Assembly (NCBI RefSeq): GCF_008014345.1
Contig: NZ_VPFL01000002.1
Span: 166,929 to 230,928 of the forward strand
DNA length: 64,000 bases
Direction of reading: 5' to 3'
DNA from: Pelomicrobium methylotrophicum
Lineage (GTDB): Bacteria; Pseudomonadota; Gammaproteobacteria; Burkholderiales; UBA6910
A model generated the notes under the pieces. The model saw nothing but the letters and a program-made list of their open reading frames with translations. It made no database searches and was not told the origin of the DNA. The number at the start of each line of letters is the position of its first letter. Positions within the stretch are counted from its first letter, which is position 1. Of this stretch, positions 35,541-43,746 are shown piece after piece. The translations under genes were made by a program, and so were the position numbers.

Positions 35541-36379
35541 TTGATCAAACCGGCGGCCCGGGCGGCGGCCTCGATTCCCTTGTAATTGTCGGCCTTGGTC
35601 GGCACGTAGCGGCTGGCGCGCTGGAGCTCCAGGATCTGCCTGTGCTCGGGATGGGCCGGATCGAGCGCGAGAAAGGCGTCGGTGAGCTTCTTCACCAGCG
35701 CCGGATCCAGGTCGCCGCGCACCGTCCAGTTGTAGTCGTAATACGGGGGTGTGGTGTAAAACACCTTGACCCTGGCCGGGTCCACCTTGCCCGACTGGAC
35801 GAGCTTTTCCCACACCGACGCGTTGAGGGCGCCCGCCTCGGCGCGCCCGGAGGCGACCCAGGCGGCGGTGGCGTCGTGGGCCCCCGAGAAGGCGATGCGT
35901 TTGAAGTCGCGCTCCGGGTGGATGCCGTTCTGCATCAGGAAGTACCGCGGCATGAGATGCCCCGAGGTGGAAGAAGGCGAGCCGAACACAAACGTGCGCC
36001 CCTTCAAATCCGCCAACCCACGGATGCCGCTGTCCGCCGCCGTCACGAACTTGCTGGTGAAAGCCTGGTCCTCCTGCCGCTGGACGATGGGAATCGCGTT
36101 GCCGGTGCGCGCCCGCGCCTGCACGAAGGTGAAGCCGCCGAGCCAGGCGAGATCGACGCGTCCTGCCGCGAGCGCCTCCACTGCGGCGGCATAGTCCGTG
36201 ACCGGCACGAAGCTCACCTTCATGCCCAGCGTCCGCTCCAGATACTGTCCCAGCGGCTGGAACTTGCGCAGGAGCTCGGTGGGTGCCTCGTCGGGAATGG
36301 CGCTCACCCGCAAAGTCGTTTGCGCTGAGGCCATGGCAGAGAGGCCTGTCAGCAAGAGGGCCAGCAGAAGACGACGCAC
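35537..36379 (-). CDS. PhnD-type periplasmic binding protein (phosphonate/phosphite/selenate group)
   Basis: 280 residues from the GTG at 36379 (encoding [20 protein letters not shown], a signal peptide), with GGAGAG seven bases upstream. The mature protein starts [20 protein letters not shown] and has [19 protein letters not shown] and [19 protein letters not shown], the PhnD/PtxB oxyanion-binding layout. From memory, the [11 protein letters not shown] ... [14 protein letters not shown] pattern belongs to a subgroup annotated as putative selenate importers; phosphonate or phosphite uptake remain alternatives. First gene of the phnDCEE-type operon. Confidence 0.85.
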   Translation of the reverse strand: MRRLLLALLLTGLSAMASAQTTLRVSAIPDEAPTELLRKFQPLGQYLERTLGMKVSFVPVTDYAAAVEALAAGRVDLAWLGGFTFVQARARTGNAIPIVQRQEDQAFTSKFVTAADSGIRGLADLKGRTFVFGSPSSTSGHLMPRYFLMQNGIHPERDFKRIAFSGAHDATAAWVASGRAEAGALNASVWEKLVQSGKVDPARVKVFYTTPPYYDYNWTVRGDLDPALVKKLTDAFLALDPAHPEHRQILELQRASRYVPTKADNYKGIEAAARAAGLIK

Positions 36380-36490
36380 ACGAATCTCTCCAGGGGTTGC
36401 TTCGCGACAGGCGGGCACGGGCCCGGCCACGCTACCATCCCGCGGGCGCCGGTTCAACCCTGTGGACGTCGTGGGGTTGGTCCAGGCGCT

Positions 36491-37645
36491 TCAGTCAAGG
36501 GTGTGGCTGCGGTCGCCGCAGGCGAAACCCAGCAGCGGCGCCGACACCCCGCGCCCCACGGCGAGCACCTTGAAGAGTTCGCCCATTTCGGCGGGGGAGA
36601 CGAGCTTCTGGGCTTCAGCCGCGAGGGGGAGGTAGCGGGCCGCGTCCTGCGCTGGGACCGCCGCCAGCAGGTCGGTCAGGCCGCAGTTGACCAGGAACCA
36701 GGCTTGGCTGGCGAAGCCCAGCACCTCCAGACCCGCTTCCCGCGCGGCGCGCGCGGCGGCGGTGTAGTCCACGTGGGCGGTGATGTCCTGTAGCCCTGGC
36801 CAGAGGAACGGGTCATCGTGCACCCGGTGCCGGTAGTGGCATACGAGGGTGCCCGTGGCCCGCTGGGGGTGGTAGTACTCGGCCGCGGGAAAGCCGTAAT
36901 CGATGAAAAGGAGGACACCCTGCTCGAGCGTCGTGCCCAAGGTGCGCACGAGCGCGGGCGCGGCGAGGGAGATTTCGCTCACGTAGCCGTCCGGCACGGG
37001 GATCGCGCTGGCGGCGCGGCGAAGCGCCGGATGGGCCAGCGCTCGCTCGCGCCAGACGAAAGCATCGCCCTCCACGGCCACGCCCCGCTCGAACAATCTT
37101 TGCCCGCGCCAGGCCACCACGTGCACCGGCAGCGCGTCCAGCACTTCGTTTCCGATCACCACGCCGCGGAACCGGGGGGGCAGTGCCTCGAGCCACCGCA
37201 GCCGGGCGCGCAGGGGGGCCGAAAGCCGCGCGAGGACGGTCTCTTGGCGCCTGCGCAGGTCCGGGCTCACCTCCAGGATCAGGTACGCTTCGGGCAGCCG
37301 GCCCAGCGCCTCCAGCTCGGTGAGGAGGTCTTGCGCCAGGCGGCCGCTGCCCGCCCCCAGCTCGAGCACCGCGCCGCCGCAGCGCTCCAGGATTTGCGCC
37401 ACTTGCCGCGCCAAGGTACGGCCAAACAAGGAAGAGATCTCCGGTGCGGTGACGAAGTCTCCCTCCCGCCCCAGTTTGACGCTGCCGGCGGCATAGTAGC
37501 CCAAGCCCGGCGCGTACAGCGCGAGCTCCATGTAGCGGGCAAAGGAAATCCAGCCGCCGGCCCGGGCGATCTCGTCACGGATGTGTCTCGCAACGCGCCG
37601 GCTGTGGGCGCAAGCTGCGTCGTCCGGTGTCGGGAGCTCGCTCAT
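36491..37645 (-). CDS. MidA-like SAM-dependent methyltransferase
   Basis: 384 residues from the ATG at 37645 (MSELPTPDDAACAHSRRVAR). Contains the SAM motif AVLELGAGSGRLAQDLL, preceded by FARYMELALYAPGLGYYAAG and DFVTAPEISSLFGRTLARQV, all typical of the COG1565/MidA family. The mitochondrial homologue NDUFAF7 methylates an Arg of complex I; the bacterial target is not known. It is divergent from the SDR gene, with about 170 bp between. Confidence 0.88.
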   Translation of the reverse strand: MSELPTPDDAACAHSRRVARHIRDEIARAGGWISFARYMELALYAPGLGYYAAGSVKLGREGDFVTAPEISSLFGRTLARQVAQILERCGGAVLELGAGSGRLAQDLLTELEALGRLPEAYLILEVSPDLRRRQETVLARLSAPLRARLRWLEALPPRFRGVVIGNEVLDALPVHVVAWRGQRLFERGVAVEGDAFVWRERALAHPALRRAASAIPVPDGYVSEISLAAPALVRTLGTTLEQGVLLFIDYGFPAAEYYHPQRATGTLVCHYRHRVHDDPFLWPGLQDITAHVDYTAAARAAREAGLEVLGFASQAWFLVNCGLTDLLAAVPAQDAARYLPLAAEAQKLVSPAEMGELFKVLAVGRGVSAPLLGFACGDRSHTLD

Positions 37646-37817
37646 CGCGGTCGATGGACCTGTACGTTCCAGACGGAAGGGATGCGGGAGGCTCCTCTTC
37701 TGCGCTGCTTCCTGCACCCCTTTTCGCAGGGAAAAGGGCGGCCGGGCAGGCTCAATCGTCGTGGCCCCGTGAGGTCATCGTTCGAGGGTTCGAGGCAGAG
37801 AACGGAAGCATGTTAAA

Positions 37818-38600
37818 GTGGAAGCTTCAACTCATCGTGGCGCAAGTGTAGTGGAGGCCGTGCTCTCGGGCCAAGTGGCCCTGGTGACAGGGGGGGCCAA
37901 GCGGGTGGGTGCCGCCATCTGCCGCGCCCTCCATGGGGCGGGCGCCCAGGTCATGATTCACCACCGGGCATCCCGCGCGGAGGCTCAAGCGCTCGCCGCT
38001 GAGCTCGACCGGCAGCGGCCCGGTTCTGCCGACAGCGTGCAGGGGAACCTGTTGCAGGCCGAAACGCCGGCTCGCCTGATGGAGGCTGTGCTCGCCCGCT
38101 TCGGACGTCTCGATATCCTGGTGAACAATGCCTCCAGCTTTTTTCCCACCGCGGTGGGCGAGATCACGGAGGCGGCCTGGCTCGATCTGATCGGCACCAA
38201 TCTCAAAGCGCCGCTGTTCCTCTCCCAGCTCGCCGTGCCCGAGCTGCGGAGCCGCCGCGGCTCGATCGTCAACATCACCGACATCCATGCCGAGCGGCCC
38301 ATGCGCGGCTACGTGGTCTACAGCATCGCCAAGGCGGGGCTCGCCGCCCTCACGCGCTCCCTCGCCCTGGAGCTGGGTCCCGAGATCAGGGTGAACGCGG
38401 TGGCGCCCGGCCCCGTGCTGTGGCCCGAAGACAGTCACTGGTCTGCCGAGATCCGTCGCCGAATCCTGGAGCAAGTGCCCCTGCGACGGCAAGGCGAGCC
38501 CGAGGACATCGCGCGCGCCGTGTTGTACTTGGTCGCCCATGCGCCCTACGTGACCGGCCAGACCCTCGTGGTGGACGGCGGGCGCTCGGTAAGCCTTTGA
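37818..38600 (+). CDS. Pteridine reductase-type short-chain dehydrogenase
   Basis: 260 residues from the GTG at 37818; GTGs at 37851 and 37860 are alternatives that trim the N-terminus to VLSGQVALVTGG. The coenzyme motif is TGGAKRVG with an Arg in the pteridine-reductase position. NNASSFFPTAVGEI, YSIAKAGLAALTRSL (catalytic Tyr/Lys) and VAPGPVLWPED follow. It probably reduces dihydropterin/dihydrofolate with NADPH (FolM-like). Assignment to pteridine reductase rests on TGGAKRVG and NNASSF; other SDR activities are possible. Confidence 0.82.
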   Translation: MEASTHRGASVVEAVLSGQVALVTGGAKRVGAAICRALHGAGAQVMIHHRASRAEAQALAAELDRQRPGSADSVQGNLLQAETPARLMEAVLARFGRLDILVNNASSFFPTAVGEITEAAWLDLIGTNLKAPLFLSQLAVPELRSRRGSIVNITDIHAERPMRGYVVYSIAKAGLAALTRSLALELGPEIRVNAVAPGPVLWPEDSHWSAEIRRRILEQVPLRRQGEPEDIARAVLYLVAHAPYVTGQTLVVDGGRSVSL

Positions 38601-38646
38601 CCCCGCACGTCGAAGCGCAGCTTTAGCGCAATCGACAAGCAATTGA

Positions 38647-38652
38647 TATAAT
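38647..38652 (+). promoter_or_regulatory. -10 box TATAAT upstream of the aminotransferase
   Basis: Perfect TATAAT 75 bp before the ATG at 38728, with a poor -35 (TTTAGC, 19-bp spacing). A CCGCGCT-GAGG-AGCGCGG hairpin at 38670-38687 would be in the leader. Confidence 0.4.
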
Positions 38653-38727
38653 GCGCGTTTCCTGCGGTCCCGCGCTGAGGAGCGCGGTGTGCCGCGGCGT
38701 TGCGTCTCTGCCTACGGACGACACATC

Positions 38728-39972
38728 ATGAAATTCCGCCCCACCAAGAAAATCAGCACGTTCTATCCGCCCCAGCGCACCCTCATGGGACCGGGGCCCT
38801 CGGACATCCATCCGCGGGTGCTTTCCGCCTTGTCCCGCCCGACCATCGGTTACCTGGATCCGGTATTCGTCGCCATGATGGACGAGCTGAAGGCCATGCT
38901 GCGCTACGCCTTCCAGACCGCCAACGAGGTGACTTTCCCTGTCTCGGGCCCGGGCTCGGTGGGCATGGAGATCTGTTTCGTCAACATGGTGAATCCGGGC
39001 GACAAGGTGATCGTGTGCCGCAACGGGGTCTTCGGCGGCCGGATGATCGAGAACGTGGAGCGTTGCCAGGGCGTGCCCGTGGTGGTGGACGACGCCTGGG
39101 GGGAGCCCGTGGATCCCAATAAGGTGGAGGATGCGATCAAGAAGAATCCCGACGCCAAGATCCTCGCCTTCGTGCACGCGGAAACTTCCACCGGGGTGCT
39201 CTCCGACGCCAAGACGCTGTGCGAGATCGCCCACCGGTATGGGCTGATGACCATCGTGGACACGGTGACCTCGCTGGGCGGCGTGCCGGTGAAAGTGGAC
39301 GAATGGGGCATCGACGCCTGCTATTCCGCGAGCCAGAAGTGCCTGTCCTGCACGCCGGGGCTGTCGCCGGTCACCTTTAGCGACCGGGTGGTGGAGATGG
39401 TGAAGAAGCGTGAGGAGAAGGTCCACAGCTGGTTCCTGGATCTGAGCCTGCTCCTCACCTACTGGGGCAACACCACCCGCACCTACCACCACACGGCCCC
39501 CACCAACAGCCTGTACGCGCTGCACGAAGCGCTCCTCATGCTGCAGGAAGAGGGACTGGAGCGCGCTTGGGCCCGCCATCGGCGCAACCACCTGGCCCTC
39601 AAGGCCGGCCTGGAGACCTTCGGGCTCGAATTCCTGGTCAAGCCCGAGTACCGGCTGCCGCAGATGAACGCGGTCAAAGTCCTGCCCGGCGTGGATGAGG
39701 CGGAAGTTCGCCGCCGGCTGCTGCACGACTACAACCTGGAGCTGGGCGCGGGCTTGGGCGACCTCAAAGGCAAGATCTGGCGCTTCGGCATCATGGGCTA
39801 CTCCTGCAAGATGGAGAACGTGATGCTGTGCCTGTGCGCGCTGGAGACGGTGTTCGCCGACATGGGCGTGAAGGTCGAGTTTGGCGCCGCCGAGGCTGCG
39901 GCCTACCACGCTTACGCGGAGAACCCCTTGCCAATGCGTCCGAGCGACGCCGCGCGGGTGGCGGTCGCCTGA
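38728..39972 (+). CDS. Serine-glyoxylate / alanine-glyoxylate aminotransferase (class V)
   Basis: 414 residues from the ATG at 38728 (MKFRPTKKISTFYPPQRTLM). PLP-dependent class V aminotransferase: LMGPGPSDIHPRVLSALS, FPVSGPGSVGMEICFVNM, VDTVTSLGGVPVKVDEWGID and the PLP lysine in SASQKCLSCTPG (K204). It transfers an amino group between serine or alanine and glyoxylate (SgaA/AGXT family). Together with malate synthase at 31.3-32.9 kb it ties glyoxylate to this region, but no full serine cycle is visible. The 3' end is Ala-rich and unremarkable. Confidence 0.92.
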   Translation: MKFRPTKKISTFYPPQRTLMGPGPSDIHPRVLSALSRPTIGYLDPVFVAMMDELKAMLRYAFQTANEVTFPVSGPGSVGMEICFVNMVNPGDKVIVCRNGVFGGRMIENVERCQGVPVVVDDAWGEPVDPNKVEDAIKKNPDAKILAFVHAETSTGVLSDAKTLCEIAHRYGLMTIVDTVTSLGGVPVKVDEWGIDACYSASQKCLSCTPGLSPVTFSDRVVEMVKKREEKVHSWFLDLSLLLTYWGNTTRTYHHTAPTNSLYALHEALLMLQEEGLERAWARHRRNHLALKAGLETFGLEFLVKPEYRLPQMNAVKVLPGVDEAEVRRRLLHDYNLELGAGLGDLKGKIWRFGIMGYSCKMENVMLCLCALETVFADMGVKVEFGAAEAAAYHAYAENPLPMRPSDAARVAVA

Positions 39973-40173
39973 ACCGCGGCGCGGCGGCCTCGCGGGAGGG
40001 TCTCCGCTCGCCCCGGGAAGGACGGTGTCCGAAGCGGGGCAGGAAGCGGACGCAATGCTCCCCCATGGTGCGTGCCTCGCCGCCCGTCCGGGGTGCGGGG
40101 CGTCAGCGCATCCCCTTTCATTGTCCGTGCCTTCCCGGTCAGCCGTGCCGTCGGGCGCTCGTTTGCGGGCGGG

Positions 40174-40189
40174 TGGCATGCCTCTTGCA
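40174..40189 (+). promoter_or_regulatory. Sigma-54 promoter upstream of the membrane protein gene
   Basis: TGGCATGCCTCTTGCA: GG and GC exactly 10 bases apart, close to the consensus TGGCACG-N4-TTGCA. It faces the gene beginning at 40226, leaving a leader of about 25 nt. Confidence 0.75.
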
Positions 40190-40225
40190 AAGCAGACGAG
40201 CGGCCCCGCTTGTTTATGACAAGCC

Positions 40226-40864
40226 GTGGTCCAGGTTGAGGGAGTGCCGTGCGGCGGCCTGCTGGTCAGGCTTGATGCGGCTTCACCCACGGAGGGAACC
40301 CGATTGCTTCGGCCCTACCGAGCCGACGGCGACGAAGACCCGGCGCTTCGGTCGATCGAATTCCCTGTGCACCCTGTCCCAGGCCGGCGCTTCATGCTGC
40401 TGTCCTGGCTCGCGTGCAGTGTCATCCTGATCCTCTCCTTCTGGCTCTTGGTGGCTGCCGCTGCCGAGGGTCTCGACGTCCTCGAAACAGCGGATTTCCT
40501 TCGTTGGCGCGATGCTCCGTCAGTGATCGGCATGGCCGCGATCGCCCTGTGCGCGGCAGCGCTTTGGCTCGTGTCGGGCTGGGCGTATGCCCTGGAACGG
40601 AACGAAGCCGAGGAACTCGTGCTTGAGCCTGGCGGCATCCTTCGCGTGACCCTGGGTCGGGGCAACGGTCGTTTTTCCATCGATCCCCGTCGGCGCCTGC
40701 GCATACTCTCCCCCGGCTGCGCGGCTGGTCTTCTCGAGCCCCGTTACCGCGGCATTCTCGTGATCTGCGGCCGACACCTCATCGTCGTCACTGGCCGTAC
40801 CCGCGGCCTCCAGCATCTGCCCGCTGTGGAGCGCCATTTCCGAGGCATCGCCGGCGGCCGATAG
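40226..40864 (+). CDS. Two-TM membrane protein of unknown function
   Basis: 212 residues from a GTG at 40226. Two hydrophobic segments (about 57-82, LLSWLACSVILILSFWLLVA, and about 98-120, IGMAAIALCAAALWLVSGWA) are followed by a soluble half with LERNEAEELVLEPGGILRVT and GILVICGRHLIVVTG, reminiscent in layout of DUF2244-like proteins but not clearly one. The starting methionine is uncertain. A near-consensus sigma-54 promoter lies 37 bp upstream of the start, which supports expression under nitrogen- or nutrient-dependent control. Confidence 0.55.
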   Translation: MVQVEGVPCGGLLVRLDAASPTEGTRLLRPYRADGDEDPALRSIEFPVHPVPGRRFMLLSWLACSVILILSFWLLVAAAAEGLDVLETADFLRWRDAPSVIGMAAIALCAAALWLVSGWAYALERNEAEELVLEPGGILRVTLGRGNGRFSIDPRRRLRILSPGCAAGLLEPRYRGILVICGRHLIVVTGRTRGLQHLPAVERHFRGIAGGR

Positions 40865-41036
40865 CGCGGCGGAACTTGTATTAAGCGGCCGAAAGGCGCA
40901 GCGCACCAGATCGATCCGGCGTGCACCCAAGGGGTGCGGATCCGGCGCCTCCCGAAGGGGGCCCGTCAGCCTGGGTGAGGCCGGATTTCATCCTTTTCTG
41001 AGGTGCATAGATCGCACGAGGCAGGATCGTGGAAGG

Positions 41037-41052
41037 TGGCATGAAAGCTGCC
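41037..41052 (+). promoter_or_regulatory. Sigma-54 promoter of the sulfonate-type ABC operon
   Basis: TGGCATGAAAGCTGCC, with GG and GC 10 bases apart. The repeat copy at 44709 carries the same segment, but its -24 GG is lost (TCGCATG), so only this copy can work as a -24/-12 promoter. Confidence 0.7.
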
Positions 41053-41145
41053 TGAATGACTGGTGCATGCCATCGCCTGTTGATACAAGTCATCGTAAGC
41101 GAAGGAGCGGTCCCATGGGGCATGGATTCGTCCTGGACGGTGCGG
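41041..41145 (+). repeat. 105-bp direct repeat, left copy, upstream of the ABC operon
   Basis: About 88-90% identical to 44709-44813. The best-conserved core begins GTGCATGCCATCGCCTGTTG and ends in a strong ribosome site, GAAGGAGCGGTCC, followed by an ATG whose frame encodes GFVLDGA. The two copies bracket the three ABC transporter genes exactly. Confidence 0.85.
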
Positions 41146-41247
41146 CCTTGGGCTCCACACGGGCGAGAAATCCACCTTGGCATGGGCGGTCCGGACATGG
41201 GCAACGGTCCCCACACGATGAATTCCACCAGTCAGGAGATTTGAAAA

Positions 41248-42738
41248 ATGACTTCGTTCTTCTCTCGGATCCCGGGGTTTGCTTCCATGAGGGTGGCCTG
41301 TTGGCGACGGGCCGTATTCACGGCTGTTCTGGGCATCGGCATGCTCCCTGCGACGGTCGCGGCCAAGGAAATGGTGACCATCGGTATCGGTACCCAGAAC
41401 ACGACGACCAACACGGTGACGGGCGGCATTGTGATCAAGGAGCTCAAGCTGCTCGAAAAGCACCTGCCGAAGACGGGCAAGTACCAGAACATCGAGTTCA
41501 AACTGGATTGGCAGAATTTCACGTCCGGTCCGCCGATCACCAACGGCATGATGGCCAACAAGCTCCAGATCGGCATGATGGGCGACTACCCTCTCTTGGT
41601 GAACGGCGCCATCGGCCAGGCCAACCGCAACGAGACGCAGTTGGTGGCCATTATCGCTTATAACGCCTTCGGGGCCGGCAACGGCGTGGTCGTGCACAAA
41701 GACAGCCCCTATTACGAGCTGGCTGATCTCAAGGGCAAGACGGTGTCAGTACCCTTCGGCTCTGCCGCGCACGGAATGTTGTTGCAGGCCATGCAGGAGC
41801 GGGGCTGGCCCGAGAGCTTCTGGAACTTGGTGAGCCAGAGCCCGGAGGTGGGCACCACCAACCTTCAGGAAAAGAAGATCGACGCTCATGCGGACTTCGT
41901 GCCTTTCGCCGAACTGCTGCCCTACCGGGGCTTCGCCCGCAAGATTTTCGATGGCGCGCAGACCAAGATCCCCACCTTCCACGGCGTCGTGGTGCGTAAA
42001 GATTTTGCCGACAAATACCCTGAGGTGGTGGTGGCTTACATCAAAGCGCTGATGGAGGCCAACGAGTGGGTACGCAAAAATCCAAAGCAGGCGGCGCAGA
42101 AAATCGAGGAATGGACCAAGATCGAGAAAGAGGTCGTATACATCTTTCTCGGTCCGGGGGGTATTCACACCCTCGACCCCACGATCAAGCCTCGCTGGCT
42201 CGACGCCATTAAGACCGCTTATGGCGTGCTGCACAAGCTGGGTCGGGTGAAAGCGTTCAACCTCGAGACCTGGGTCAACGAGACCTACGTGCGTCAGGCA
42301 TTCAAGGAGCGCGGGCTCGACTATGACGCCCAGCGGCAGACGTTCGCCAATTACGAGGTCGAAGGCTGGGACCCGATCTGCAAGAGACCCGTGACACGCC
42401 CAAAGGAAGCCGGCGAGATCTGGCTGGCGAGTGGCGAGATCGTGCCGGTCAGCTCGCCCGCCTGCCTGTTGGCCGGCGTGCGCCAGCATGAAGCCGAAGG
42501 GAGGAAGGTCGCGGTGGCCTATCTTTACGACAAGGCACTGGGCATCAAGGTGTTCGCCGACAAGGCTTTTTATGCGGTGGATACCAGCGACCCCAAGAAC
42601 CCGCAGGTCGTGCCCTTCCTGCTCAAAAGGGACGCCGAAGCCCACGCGACCAGGATCAATGGAAAGCTGGCGACGTATTCCGAGGCCCTTGGCATGATGA
42701 CGTCGCCTGTGGCGCTCGCTACACCAGCGGGGAAGTGA
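41248..42738 (+). CDS. SsuA/TauA-type periplasmic binding protein with a NosL-like C-terminal domain
   Basis: 496 residues. An N-terminal Sec signal region spans about residues 14-39 (a second ATG at residue 14 gives MRVACWRRAVFTAVLGIGML). Residues 40-360 are the NitT/TauT/SsuA binding fold (MVTIGIGTQNTTTNTVTGG, NKLQIGMMGDYPLLVNG). Unusually, about 110 extra residues follow (373-484), with CKRPVTRPKEAGEIWLASGE, VSSPACLL and FLLKRDAEAHATRINGK, which resemble NosL, the copper-binding accessory protein of nitrous oxide reductase. C378 and C406 are candidate ligands. First gene of an importer operon behind a sigma-54 promoter; the substrate is not known. Confidence 0.85.
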   Translation: MTSFFSRIPGFASMRVACWRRAVFTAVLGIGMLPATVAAKEMVTIGIGTQNTTTNTVTGGIVIKELKLLEKHLPKTGKYQNIEFKLDWQNFTSGPPITNGMMANKLQIGMMGDYPLLVNGAIGQANRNETQLVAIIAYNAFGAGNGVVVHKDSPYYELADLKGKTVSVPFGSAAHGMLLQAMQERGWPESFWNLVSQSPEVGTTNLQEKKIDAHADFVPFAELLPYRGFARKIFDGAQTKIPTFHGVVVRKDFADKYPEVVVAYIKALMEANEWVRKNPKQAAQKIEEWTKIEKEVVYIFLGPGGIHTLDPTIKPRWLDAIKTAYGVLHKLGRVKAFNLETWVNETYVRQAFKERGLDYDAQRQTFANYEVEGWDPICKRPVTRPKEAGEIWLASGEIVPVSSPACLLAGVRQHEAEGRKVAVAYLYDKALGIKVFADKAFYAVDTSDPKNPQVVPFLLKRDAEAHATRINGKLATYSEALGMMTSPVALATPAGK

Positions 42739-42741
42739 GCC

Positions 42742-43746
42742 ATGCAGAAGGCCGTCAAGCTCCTGAAACAGGGATTTGGAAACGCGGCGGAAAGCGTGGT
42801 CTCGCCCAACACTGGCGCAAGAACGGGTGACGAGGCGTCCGTCACGCCGATGCCGCAGGGCGGTCAAGGGATTGTCTCCCCTGCCGCGACTTCGCCGGAT
42901 CAGCCGGCGTGGGCATCTGCAACGCCGGTGCCCCTGGGGCGGCGGCTGGGTGCGCAACTGCGCGGCCAGCTCGGCCCCTGGTTGTTGGCGATCGTCTCGA
43001 TCGGAAGCATGCTGCTATTCTGGCACCTTGCCACCACCTACCGGTGGGATTTTTACATCCGCTTTGACAACATCCCGACGCCCGCCGAGGTGTTCGAAAA
43101 AGTGCTGGAGGTCAATCGCTCAGACAAGTTCATTACCAACGTTGGCATCAGCGTGCGGCGCATCCTGATCGGGTTTTTCATCGCTGCTGGGTTGGGCGTG
43201 GCACTCGGTGTGGCGATGGGCCGTTACCGATTGGTGAAGCATCTGAGCTTTCCTGCGCTGGAAGTGCTGCGGCCGATCCCCGCCATCGCATGGGTGCCGA
43301 TGTCCATCATGCTATGGCCGGACAACGAGGTCAGCATCGTCTTCATCACTTTCCTTGGCGCGTTCTTCCCGATTCTGCTCAACACCATGCACGGCGTGGA
43401 AGCGATCGATCCGGTGCTGCTGCGGGCAGCACGCTCCCTCGGCGCGCGCGAGCCGGCCCTGCTGTGGCACGTGATACTGCCTGGAGCGCTGCCGCACATC
43501 TTCACCGGCCTCGCAGTCGGGATGGGGGTGGCCTGGGTCTCCCTGATCGCCGCGGAGATGATCTCCGGCCAGTTCGGCATTGGCTACTTCACCTGGGAGG
43601 CCTATTCACTCATCACTTATGCCGAGATTGCGCTGGGAATGATCACGATCGGCGTGCTGGGCCTGTTGTGCAGTGGCACGATCCGGCTGGTGGCCCGACT
43701 GGCGATGCCGTGGCTGAACCATGCCTCGAACGGGGGGCGCACATGA
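42742..43746 (+). CDS. SsuC/TauC-type ABC permease
   Basis: 334 residues; the ATG lies three bases after the binding-protein stop. A long polar N-terminus (1-70, Pro/Ala/Gly-rich) precedes about six membrane segments. The permease EAA loop reads AARSLGAREPALLWHVILPG, and FITFLGAFFPILLNTMHGV and GVAWVSLIAAEMISGQFGIG are typical of nitrate/sulfonate/taurine permeases. It overlaps the ATPase start by ATGA. The extended N-terminus is longer than usual. Confidence 0.9.
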   Translation: MQKAVKLLKQGFGNAAESVVSPNTGARTGDEASVTPMPQGGQGIVSPAATSPDQPAWASATPVPLGRRLGAQLRGQLGPWLLAIVSIGSMLLFWHLATTYRWDFYIRFDNIPTPAEVFEKVLEVNRSDKFITNVGISVRRILIGFFIAAGLGVALGVAMGRYRLVKHLSFPALEVLRPIPAIAWVPMSIMLWPDNEVSIVFITFLGAFFPILLNTMHGVEAIDPVLLRAARSLGAREPALLWHVILPGALPHIFTGLAVGMGVAWVSLIAAEMISGQFGIGYFTWEAYSLITYAEIALGMITIGVLGLLCSGTIRLVARLAMPWLNHASNGGRT

